A stretch of DNA of 64,000 nt. Origin: Gongronella butleri. Taxonomy: Eukaryota; Mucoromycota; Mucoromycetes; Mucorales; Cunninghamellaceae. The DNA is taken from NCBI GenBank assembly GCA_025201375.1, contig JAIWZP010000008.1:1-64000 (forward strand). The letters run 5' to 3'. A model generated the notes under the pieces. That model did not search any database, was not told the DNA's origin, and saw only the letters and a list, made by a program, of their open reading frames with translations. A program made the translations under genes and the position numbers. Below, in pieces: positions 21,636 to 31,459 of the stretch (its first letter is position 1; each line of letters begins with the position of its first letter).

Positions 21636-22401
21636 TCAATCGTGATGCCTCTTCTTTTTCTTTTTCTTCTCCTCCTTTTTCCGCTTCTTGTCTCTAAAAT
21701 AGCTGGCCATTGGATCTTCATCATCCACGTCGGGCGCTGCCACGCGCGACGATGCAGGTCGCGATGATGTCGACGTGTCGGCCATCATCATCGGCGGCGC
21801 GATATTGTGCCGCTCTGTGGTATCTTGATCCTCCTCTTCATCGTCGTGTTTGCGCTTCCGCGGGCCATGCGAGTGATCCACGCGCAGCGTCCGACCGAGC
21901 ACCTAGCAAAAAGATCCAAAAAAAAAAAATAGAAATGTCGGTCAATGCTGCCTGCCTCACCCTCTTTTCGTGTTTTTACCTTGCTGCCGCCTAGATTGTC
22001 AACTGCCAGAATCGTGCTGCGCTGATCCTGGTATTGCAAAAAGGCAAATCCCATTGATTTGCCCGTCTTTTTGTCACGCACAAGCTCAATATTGACCAAT
22101 TCGCCATATCTTTAAAAAAAAAAAAAAAAAGTGAGCAACCCCATGTTTGACCATCCTTTGCTATCTTACTGTGAGAAAATGCACACGATATCGCCCTCGG
22201 TCAGCTCAAAATCGAGATTGCCCGCAAAGATCCATGCCGTGTCCTTGTATTGCGCGTGCCATGATGCACTGTCCGACAAACCTGCACCAAGCTCCAACTC
22301 GTTGATCCTCTGGATCTCCTTGACAACACTATGTAGACGGGGAAAAAAACCAAAGACGCGATAAGTGAATATAATTACGTGGCAATAGATGCTTACTTCA
22401 T
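21636..22401 (-). CDS. IST3: RES-complex RNA-binding protein Ist3/Snu17 (RBMX2)
   Basis: Four exons on the minus strand: 22401-22397, 22328-22170, 22109-21980, 21902-21636; 186 aa. The first coding exon is only 5 nt (ATGAA); joined to the next it gives MNVVKEIQRINELELGAG, the conserved Ist3/RBMX2 N-terminus. A single RRM follows: WIFAGNLDFELTEGDIVCIF (RNP2), GELVNIELVRD, GKSMGFAFLQY (RNP1), NLGGSKVLGRTLRVDH. The tail is charged and Lys-rich. In yeast Ist3 scaffolds Pml1 and Bud13 in the RES complex of the activated spliceosome, promoting splicing and nuclear retention of unspliced RNA. Introns are 60-77 nt. The 5-nt exon means automated predictors may mis-annotate the start. Confidence 0.93.
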
Positions 22402-23288
22402 ATTTAAAAAGTTGGAAAAAGAAAAGTGCACAGAATCTGAAACGACCTCACCAGCAGCATCTTTTTTTTTTTTTTTTTTTGCCCAAAGTGGCCTTTTTTT
22501 GGTATCCCTTTTTTGGCATCCTTTTTTTTCAAAAAAAAAAAAAAAAAAAAAAAAACTGCTTCAAATGCTTACGAGTTTGATATTTTAATGAGTGGCCTGC
22601 ATGATGAGATCAATCTTGGGAAATTTTGCCAGTTGACAAGAGTGTCAGTTTGATTTTTTTTTTTTTCGGCTTTTGACATCCATCCCCTTTTGGCTTTCCT
22701 TTTTTCGCAGCAGCTACCCTTTTTTCACCAACCTGCCTCCCTTTTTCCAGCGGCTTCCTCTTTCTTTTGCGCCCCAATCTTCCTCTGGACATACCATCAC
22801 AACAATAAAAAGAGTATTGTTTGTTTTGCTCTGATCTTTTTTTGTCTGGACGCGCTTTTATTATCAACCCGCTTGCGATCAAGATCAACTTTCGTGCTCA
22901 ACAGCGTCGCGAAGAAGCTCACTGGCCAATCAAAAGGCAGCATCCACATGTCACACGCCCAATCGTGAAATACAAGTACTCTTTTTTTCGTTCCGTTTTT
23001 GCCTCCAGTCCTTTTTGTCTCCTTTGGTCCCCACTCAATTCCCTTACTAATATCTAGATATTACTTGTGGCTTTCCCATGTATTTCTCGCCAAATCTCTA
23101 CCTTCTCTGGTTGCCGAGCAATGGTCGGTATTGTCCTTCATGACCTTTTGCTCGCCGTCGCTGCTGCGCACTGCGCGTGAACGGCGCGATTCAATCCGCG
23201 CTTTGTCTGTGCGTGAATGAAAAGTGATCAAAATGAGCGAGCCGCTTTTTTCACTCTTTCCCATAAAACTTTATCATTCCGCCACGTC

Positions 23289-23327
<39 letters not shown>

Positions 23328-23380
23328 ATTTTTCTTTCTTATTTCACTCTCTCAACACCTTGTCCAACGTTTGTCTATTA
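22402..23380. other. Intergenic region with T/A runs and a CT microsatellite
   Basis: 979 bp. It contains long T and A homopolymers (22461-22480 and 22531-22555), CT-rich sequence, and a (CT)n microsatellite at about 23297-23325. No exon with family similarity is visible. Confidence 0.6.
23297..23325. repeat. (CT)n microsatellite
   Basis: About 14 CT dinucleotides in a T-rich tract just upstream of an unidentified ORF region. Pure sequence observation. Confidence 0.9.
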
Positions 23381-24657
23381 TGGTGGTTTCTCGTCCTCAA
23401 CACCGTCGCGTTCCGTCAGGGGTGCTGCTCGACGTTGACAGCGCTCGGCCCGCGGCGTTTTGGGCAGCTAGGACGTGCGCCACCTCATTCGTTGGTCTTA
23501 AACGACCGTGTATGGCTGCACGCTCCCCGCGCAAAGGCAACTACAGTCTCGGGGAACAGATCACCGGTGTCAGGCGCATGTTTCGGTCAATATCAAGCAT
23601 TCGTGCCCACCCACACGATGGCGGAGACCGTACCTCGAGGAAATTGATGTGGTACACAGCGACGACGGTTGGCGTTATTTGCGAAAATCTTGTTGAGGTG
23701 ATGACGAAAGCCAGGAAAAACAACACTGGCGGACGACACGCCAGCCACACCGTGTACCTTCTGGACCAAGGTCTCGTCAACTGGCCCTAAAATTAAAAGA
23801 AAACACCATACCACGAGGACAATCCGGCCTCATTGTCTGAAGATCTTGGCAATGGAGTCATGTTTACAAGGTATGCAAGGGTCATCATGCATAAATGGAT
23901 GCTATTTGTAGAATGCGCTCATTGATGTTTGCATTGTATTAGGATGAACGACACTGATAAATCGCAACATCACGCGGATTCGATCTTCCAGCGCCGACCG
24001 TGCAGCAAACACCCTTTTACCTAATTGCGCGCGCCACTGCCCAGGTTGCCAGCCGCTGGTGAGCTGATACTTTTACGGGCGCGAGCCAATATGCGCCCAA
24101 GACCGAAGCCTCTACCAGGTAAAAATGCGATACTAAACGCTTCTATGGCCTCACACGTGCATTTTTTTGTCTGATTCTAGAGCTGCTTGTGGCCAAGCTA
24201 CGGATAGCACAAGGTAAAAAAAAAAAAGGATCGCTTCGAATGAACAAGAGCTTGATCTCCCTGCTTTTTTTTTCTTTTTTTTTTTTTGCAGCCGGAAGCA
24301 TCTGTAAAAAGTGCGATCCCCGGCAGTGAGCGCTGAATATGCAGCATTTGCTGAGAAGCCCGATCCGGTATCTTGCTATATTTGTGAAAATATCGAGATT
24401 GGATCCATCTGCGCAACGACTCAACTGGATTCGCGTGTTTACTGGTGAAAACACAAAGCCAGGGAGCCTAGTCGACGGGGCGTCCTTTGGACGAACGATT
24501 GCCTATGGCGAGGTGAACCCCGAAGCGCTGGCCATCAATCACAATGTCGTCAACGACTTGGATTGCATTGAGCGATTGGCGCAAGAAGCTTCAGGCATGA
24601 ATGGCACATCATTGACCCTTGCGTTCATCGTTGTTGGTGCGCGCTCGGCAAGAGGTT
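23381..24657 (+). pseudogene. Unidentified, possibly degenerate coding region
   Basis: Several peptide-like stretches appear in different plus-strand frames: 23381-23787 (from ATG, starting MVVSRPQHRR), a second frame over 23430-23647 (RRFGQLGRAPPHSLVLNDR), and 24339-24657 (GSLVDGASFGRTIAYGEVN to a stop). Between 24091 and 24290 there are good GT...AG pairs joining small exons (MRPRPKPLPE, LLVAKLRIAQ, AGSICKKCDP), but the join runs into a stop. I could not build one continuous model and do not recognise the family. It is either a multi-exon gene I failed to resolve or a broken one. Confidence 0.25.
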
Positions 24658-24659
24658 AA

Positions 24660-26356
24660 AGTCAAAATGCACTGTCCAATTCTCGATTGGTGAACAGAAA
24701 ATCGTTGGTAGGTGCTTCCTCGGTTGAAGTCTTGTTAAAGTTTTGAACCGCGCTGACGTTTTATTTTGTTTTTATTACGTAGATGGCAAAAAAAAAAAAT
24801 TGGACACCCCCCTCCCCTTGACGCTGCGCGTACTGCCATGCTTAATAAACGACACGCACGCTACTTTTTATCATTTGTACCGCCACCAGCCAATGCATTC
24901 CACGGGTGAAATTGGACATGTGCTCTGCCAATATTGATCAAGGAAGTTCCTCTATACCTTGCACAGCTCGACATTTTATCACAAATGTCGTTGCCGCATT
25001 TGGCGAGATTGCTGCTTCTCCTCGGCTTTCACGATAGCCCACGAGCTCTCACCATCGATCAATTGCATTGTGTCGGATGCTTTGACCCCCCGTTTGTTAG
25101 TAAATTTGCAATAAAGATCACTACCACGAGCCGAAAGCGTAAATCTGCTTCGAGCCATTATCGTCACTGATCATTAATCCATCTGCTTTATTCCTATTCA
25201 TCATATCATATCATGACTGGGCCAATAAATTCATATTTCTCGATATTTTTTGTGCCCATTGTGGAAACCCAACACAAAGAATACAAGGTTCGTGACATCA
25301 TATTTTTTTCAAATTTTAAGAAAAATTCTGTTACGGGTGACCCGGCCCTCATATCATACCCTACGTGTCTTGCTGCAACGCGCCTATGGGCCCATACAAA
25401 TAAGCAAAGTAAGAAGTCAGAGGGGCCAAAATGGATAGATACTGTATCGCTGATGAAAAGAAAAGGGGAATGGGAACGAGCTGGGATATTTTTTTATATG
25501 ATACGCTTATGCGACGAGTATGGATCATTATATCTTAAAAGATGAGAAAAATGTATTATCATAAATACGTACAAAAGGGCAGTGCAGATATGCAGAATTC
25601 ACAAGTGATAGGACGAAAAGGGCATGATAGGTGGGGGTCAATGAATTATTTTGTTGATACAATTGACAAGAACACAAGATAATGTTGTCAGGTTGTCTCA
25701 CAGACGACATCCGCCGAAAAGAGTGCGCACGTGATTGTTGCGCATAAACAAAAACTTGGCGCAATCGCTAAACGGGCAACGAATTGAAGATGCATGAGGC
25801 GCTAGTGATCAGAATCACGGCTATTTTGACTCGTACTGTAGCCATACATGGGTGCACTGAGTGCCAATGGTTGGTATTTTGACGAATTTTTTGCTTTGTT
25901 TTCTGATTTTTGATTTCTGTGTACAATTGATGGTTGCTTTTCATTTCTTTTTTAGTTGTTTCTCCTTTTTTTTCTTCAAAACATCAAAAGCGCGTCGCTG
26001 GACTCGCTGACTGGCAGATATGTGGACTTGTGAGGACCAGAGTGGTGGCTCGCGACATACTGTGATAATGCGCGGGAGGTAGTACACCTAGTACTGTATT
26101 GCTGTTGTATTGGTTCGACTCTGCTTGTCTGTCCATATAGTATTCACGAATAACTGTAGACGTGTAGAGCTTCCGCAAGCGTGAAAAAACCCAGGCAGCA
26201 TCCAGCAAGTGCCCGAGAAAATGCAAAAAGCACGATTTTCATTCGTTTTGGATTTTTGTACACAAATACAGTAATAGCAGCCATTGGATAATACTAGGGC
26301 CAATTGCTAGTTGTTACAATCCTTGAAATGCCACTGGGGAAGTCGCGAAGTCCATG
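24660..26356. other. Repeat-rich, AT-rich non-coding region
   Basis: No confident gene. A 62-codon minus-strand ORF (24979-25167) and the plus-strand ORF over it are too weak to call. It includes one copy of a diverged direct repeat (about 25545-26050) and several TACAGTA or TACTGTA motifs (about 25441, 25843, 26093, 26262). Confidence 0.6.
25545..26050 (+). repeat. Dispersed repeat, copy A
   Basis: Diverged direct repeat of 30290-30830. Both copies share, in the same order, GCAATCGCTAAACG, a CACGGCTAT block, GCCAA-TGG, a T-rich stretch, AAAGCGCGTCGCTG and GGCTCGCGACA. Similarity may extend back to about 25470 and 30205. No coding potential is seen. Confidence 0.7.
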
Positions 26357-27381
26357 TACAGTACCGTACCCTCGCAAAAAAAATGTCGCAAAGTCAATTT
26401 TTCTGCAGTGCCATCTGTAAAATTTATCACTTTAATCTCGTCTGTATTGATCAATAATGACTCCAATGACATGAAATTTTGTAGAAACACTGGTATGGAT
26501 GTATAAAAAAGACTATAAAATTATAAAATGAATATCGTGAGCGGATTTTGAAATAGAGCAAAAAAGGAGAACCTGACGCGTCACGCGACGCGACGCGTAC
26601 CCAAGCCTATACAATGGCCTGTGGAGATGAATTGACATTACTGTATGAAACAATATCTCCAAATTTTTCTGAGACAATCATGGAGGTGTCTAATTATTTT
26701 TGTCAATTCATTTTACGGCACATGCGTCATGCCGGAGCGCAGCGTGCCAATTAGTCAAACTGTCACTTTGACGCGTCGGACGCGTCATTTGCCGCGATTT
26801 CCTTAGTGTGACCGTGATGCCTTACCTGGTTAATATAATCACAGCTACTCAATAGTATCCACTCTAAGCCTTTCAAATTAAACAATTATCATAGTTTCAA
26901 GTCAACAAAGAGATTAAAATTGTTTGCTAGAGATAAAATCATTTTTCCATACTTTTTTGGCACCTGGCGCGTCAAAGTGACAATTTGACTAATTGGCACG
27001 CTGCGCTCCGGCATGACGCATGTGCCGTAAAATGAATTGACAAAAATAATTAGACACCTCCATGATTGTCTCAGAAAAATTTGGAGATATTGATTCATAA
27101 TGTCAATTCGACTTCACAGGCCATTGTATAGGCTTGGGTACGCGTCGCGTCGCGTGACGCGTCAGGTTCTCCTTTTTTGCTCTATTTCAAAATCCGCTCA
27201 CGATATTCATTTTATAATTTTATAGTCTTTTTTATACATCCATACCAGTGTTTCTACAAAATTTCATGTTATTGGAGTCATTATTGATCAATACAGACGA
27301 GATTAAAGTGATAAATTTTACAGATGGCACTGCAGAAAAATTGACTTTGCGACATTTTTTTTGCGAGGGTACGGTACTGTA
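26357..27381. mobile_element. 1,025-bp TA-flanked element with ~415-bp terminal inverted repeats
   Basis: The left arm (about 26357-26776) and right arm (about 26968-27381) are near-perfect reverse complements with a few small indels, separated by about 190 bp. The outer ends read TACAGTACCGTACCCTCGC and its complement GCGAGGGTACGGTACTGTA, that is TA-CAGT...ACTG-TA. This is the end structure and TA target of Tc1/mariner-like elements. There is no transposase ORF, so it is a non-autonomous (MITE or foldback) element. The arms carry an ACGCG-rich palindromic patch. The nearly identical arms suggest recent origin or gene conversion, and the transcript would form a very long hairpin. Confidence 0.88.
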
Positions 27382-28492
27382 CAGTACTGTACAGTATTTC
27401 TGGGATAGTCATTTTTAAATACTGTAGGTACCGTAGTTCATCATAACAATTTTACTTAAATCAATAGAAAACGGAGGAAGAATCGCTAAAAGGAAGGGGT
27501 ACAGGGAAGAAAAGATGTCCGGCGTGAAGAGTATCCTTGCAGCGTGTACTTGCGCGTTATTTATACTTTTTTCTCTTCACGCCAACATGCTTTTTCGACG
27601 AGAATGGGAATTTGATTGCCTTCATGATACATGGCGATTCCGACGAGATCTACCGGTACATACTGTAAAAGGTGCGTGGGATTCCCTTATTTGAATGATA
27701 CAGTAGCTTGTCAATGCGTGCGCGCAATAAATTCATAGTGAGGTCCAATTTTGGTCAAAGGAATTCCCTATTTTTTTGAGAAGCTTGATAGGGTTCAAAC
27801 GTTGGTGATGAACATGCCAATGGGTATTTTGATGCTTTTCTTCCCCTATCTTTTCTTTTCTTTTTTTCACTGCGCCATTGCCTTGCTGCGCGCGTCAATG
27901 GCTGCGTGTACGGCGATGCGACTGTCTATTGGAGACCATGCTCACTTGGCGGGCTGTGACTCTGTTAGGCACGCTAATCTGTGCTTGATTCGAGTCAGAC
28001 CGTGACAATTCGGCACAAATTTTGCAATGTAGGCAAAAGCTTAAATTTACCGTAATCCCCAACAATCAAAGCGCTGCGACCACTTTTGAAAAAATTCAGG
28101 GGTCACTCAGGGTTTACACATTTCAAATTCAGAAAATGCCAAATTTGGGGATTTCGAACTCCGAGCGACCAATGCATCCCAAACAGGTAACTCCGACAAT
28201 TTGCTATTGGCAGACAAAATGGCCAATTTTGAATTTTAGGGTACGATTTATCCTTTTTTGGAGTCCTGCTCCCCTTTTTTTTGCGTGCTCGGTCCTTAGA
28301 TCGACCAACAGCAATAGTTTTTACGTAACTTTTTATGATATTACGGTTTGTCTCTCTTGCTCTAATTTGTTCAGTAGAACGGCTTCTCACAAGCACAGTC
28401 GTTCGTCGTCACTCATTCAATACTGTAGTTGCGACTTTTTTTCCAGCCCTCTCTCTCGTACGTCTCTTTTCTCTCTTGTGACATGTCGTTTT
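27382..28492. other. Non-coding region between inverted-repeat element and solo LTR
   Basis: 1.1 kb, AT-rich, with further TACTGTA/TACAGTA motifs immediately next to the element (27382-27430, 27660, 27702). ORFs at 27751-28005 and 28022-28714 show no family features. Positions about 28231-28281 are an inverted copy of about 29663-29709. Confidence 0.55.
28231..28281 (-). repeat. Short inverted repeat, outer copy left of the solo LTR
   Basis: The stretch reading TAGGGTACGATTTATCC... is the reverse complement, with few mismatches, of 29663-29709. The pair brackets the solo LTR and the 285-bp hairpin element. Confidence 0.7.
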
Positions 28493-29149
28493 TGTCATGA
28501 TCCCATCTGGACAAATTCTTTTTTTTTTCTTCTCACTTTTCTCCTCGCCCGATTACCAAACCACCTCCAACACACGCCCAAGGTCGCCAGATTCTCAACA
28601 CTCTTTTCCCCATCTCGCTGGCACCTCTGGATCGTGCGCAATCGCTGTTTTCCTTTTTTTTCCTTCTTTATGTTACGCGTCGGGGCGCGACGCGACGCGC
28701 CCAATCCCGCCTAATTCCGCTCGGCATTGTTGTGCGACCTCGGTGGCAGACCCCCGTCCGTTGGTCGCCAACGCCGTGGCTCTCCCCCCCTGTTTCCCCT
28801 TTTTTTTCCTTTCTTTTTTTTCCTTACCTTTCCTGTCTGTTTCCCTTTTTTTTCTTTTCTTTTTCTTTACCGTTCTCAACACCAGCATCGCTCGTCCCCA
28901 ACTCTCTCCCCTAGTGTTGACCAATAAAAGAGGCTATTCCCCCTCACCACATGACTGACCCGTCTTACACGCCAACAAGCTCGCTGCCACCCGCACCACG
29001 CCGCATACGCGTCTACGCGGCTCGACAAGAGCGTCGTGCAGCTCGCCAGGCCGAGCCCGTGCCGAGCGTCGCCGCCCAGCAAGGTCGGACGCGTCGACGC
29101 CGAAGACAACATCATGGACACAGGGGTGAGAGCGGGCCGGACCATGACA
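28493..29149 (-). mobile_element. Solo LTR with perfect 5-bp target-site duplication
   Basis: The sequence begins TGTCATGATCCCATC and ends CCGGACCATGACA, so it has the 5'-TG...CA-3' LTR ends within a 7-bp inverted repeat TGTCATG/CATGACA. It is flanked directly by GTTTT on both sides (28488-28492 and 29150-29154), a 5-bp target duplication typical of LTR-retrotransposon integration. It is homologous along its length to the LTR at 30843-31459 but in the opposite orientation. No internal retroelement genes adjoin it, so it is a solo LTR left by LTR-LTR recombination. Length 657 bp. Confidence 0.9.
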
Positions 29150-29358
29150 GTTTTTTGGTGTGATGCGTTCTAAGAAGTGGAGTGTATGGTCAAACAACGC
29201 CAGACGCTTTCACAGAAACATAAAGAAGTGCACCTTAGCAACTAAAGTAAAACACGACGACTGCTCACTTCTGTCTCCATCTATGCATGAGGAGGAAGAT
29301 CTGTGCATGCAAGCTTGCAAAAAAACAAAAGAAAAAAAAGAGAATAAAATACATGGTG

Positions 29359-29643
29359 GAGGTGATCCAAGGCTCGCTTGGTTGGCTCGCCTTGGTCTTA
29401 GATAATGGGTATTCACGCGGGCATCCACATTTGCATAATCCATGGCAATTGCCTACGAATGGCCATCCCACGCGGATGATCCCATTTTTAAAAACCCAAG
29501 GTTCCATCTTTTTGGATGTTATCGGACATTCTGGATGAAGTCTATTGGTGAAACTGCCATGGTTATGCAAATGTGGATGCCCGCGTGAATACCCATTATC
29601 TAAGACCAAGGCGAGCCAACCAAGTGAGCCTTGGATCACCTCC
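29359..29643. mobile_element. 285-bp hairpin (MITE-like) element
   Basis: The ends read GGAGGTGATCCAAGGCTCGC and its reverse complement at the right end. Arms of about 90 bp are almost identical and flank about 110 bp of unrelated centre. GGT stands directly outside both ends (29356-29358 and 29644-29646) and could be a 3-bp target duplication. No ORF of transposase type. The superfamily is not clear. Confidence 0.75.
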
Positions 29644-29662
29644 GGTGGGGAACGGCGGCATA

Positions 29663-29709
29663 AAAAAGGGGAGGACTCCAAAAAAGGACAAATCGTACCC
29701 CAAAATTCA
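29663..29709 (+). repeat. Short inverted repeat, outer copy right of the solo LTR
   Basis: Reverse-complement partner of 28231-28281 (shared GGACTCCAAAAAAGGA and AAATCGTACCC blocks). It suggests an older element or duplication interrupted by the LTR insertion. Confidence 0.7.
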
Positions 29710-30289
29710 AAGTCGGCGACAAAATGACAGGTTGACAGCGCAGGCAGCCAGGTCGTCGCCCCACCTTACAGTATTATTACAATATTAAGAAAAAATAAAG
29801 CCCAAAGAAGAGAAAAGAGTGACTCGCATGAACGGCGATCGACTGAGAAAATTTGCCTACTTTGGGCAAGATTTTTTTTACAAAATTTTAAGGTTCTTCC
29901 AAAATACTGCAAGTTTCGTGCATGGAATTTTTATTGTTTTATTTTTTTTGGGCACTGAGTGGACTTGTCACGGGGCGCCTGGCCCTCAAAGACTTCTTGA
30001 GACGTGTCCCCCCACCACGGACTCCATCGACTCGGGATCGAAAATGGAGAAATAGCCAACCATAGTTTGTTGAGGTTTACGGTATGATAATACTGTATGA
30101 GCTGATAAAATATGGTAATAAGCAAGTGGCGGGTTCCAATGGCCAAGGGAGAGACTTGAGTACCAAAGCAAGAGATATGTCGCTGTTGGAAGAAAAAGTG
30201 AGACAATGGGCACGAGTTGGAGTCATACTTTTTTCTTTCCAACATCATTGACCAAACGATATTAACAGGCGCACGGTATCATAATGAGA

Positions 30290-30830
30290 AAAATGGATTA
30301 ATAGATGAGAAAATGCAAGTACGAAAATGGCAGGGGCGCAGGGCACAGGTTGACAGAATTGGCAAAGCAGTGAAGACAAAATATCATAGGCAGAAGAGTA
30401 GATGAGAAAAAAGGACGTTTTGTTGACAACTGACAAGAATGTCGCACAGGCTTTCGACAAAAAGGGCGTGCGCGCGATTGCGCGTAAACAAAGGAGAGAC
30501 GCAATCGCTAAACGCACAACGGATAAGGCGTGCACGTGGCGCAGGATGATGGCATTCACGGCTATCTTGATTTGTACGTAGCCGTATTTGAGTGAATGAA
30601 GCGGGTGCCAAACTGCCAATGGCTGGTAAATGAGCAAGTTGCCTTGTTTTCAGCACATCATGTACGGTAATAGTAGCTTTCATATCTTTTTTTTTTGATT
30701 TTGTTCTTTTAAATCCTTTTTTTCTTTTTTTTTGAAAAAAGCACATCTAAAGCGCGTCAAAGCGCGTCGCTGTCCTTGCTGACGCGTTAATCTACGAGAA
30801 CCAGGGCTGGCTCGCGACAACAGGGCTGCA
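30290..30830 (+). repeat. Dispersed repeat, copy B
   Basis: Direct-orientation diverged copy of 25545-26050. It ends at the 5' LTR, which therefore sits at or inside the end of this repeat. Confidence 0.7.
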
Positions 30831-30842
30831 GGCCGGTGACAT

Positions 30843-31459
30843 TGTCATGGTCCGGTCCACTCTCACTCCTATGTCCATGACGCTGTCATCGTCGACGACG
30901 CGTACGACCTTGTTGGGCGGCGACGCTTGGCACGAGCTCGGCCTGGCGAGCCACTCGACGCTCTTGGCGAGCCGCATAGCCGCGTATGCGGCGTGGTACG
31001 GGGGGCAGCGAGCTTGTTGGCGTGTAAGACGGTTCAGTCATGTGGTGAGTGTGGAATGCCTCTTTTATTGTTCAACACGAAGAGAGAGAGACGGGGACGA
31101 GCGATGCTTGTGTTGAGAACGGTAAAGAAAAGAGAAAAGAAAAAAATAAAGGAAGCAAGCGGAAAAGGTAAGGAAAGAAAAAAAAGGGAAAGGGGGGAAA
31201 AACAGGGGGAAAGAGCCACGGCATTGGTCGCACAACAATGCCGGGCGGAATTAGGCGGGGAGTTGGACGCGACGCGTAAGAAAAGAAAACAGCGATTGCG
31301 CACGATCCAGAGGTGCCAGCGGGGTGGGGAAAAGGGTGTTGGGGAGCTGGCAACCTTGGGCGTGTGGTTGGTAGTGGTTTGGAGGCATTGGTGTTGTTGA
31401 ATTGGGGAAAAAAAAGTGGAAAAGAAAAAAAATGAGTTTGTCCAGATGGGATCATGACA
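30843..31459 (+). mobile_element. 5' LTR of a decayed Ty3/Gypsy-type retroelement
   Basis: Starts TGTCATGGTCCGG and ends GGGATCATGACA, the same terminal inverted repeat as the solo LTR at 28493-29149, with which it is homologous but inverted and diverged (617 against 657 bp). It is followed downstream by gag and pol remnants on the plus strand, so it is a 5' LTR. The 5 bp before it are GACAT; the 5 bp after the LTR stub at 34769 are GACAC, a possible mutated target duplication. Confidence 0.82.

Larger units (their letters stand above)
29150..30842. other. Non-coding repeat-rich spacer
   Basis: Holds the 285-bp hairpin element (29359-29643), the inverted-repeat partner at 29663-29709, and dispersed repeat copy B (about 30290-30830). 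No supported gene. Confidence 0.6.
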
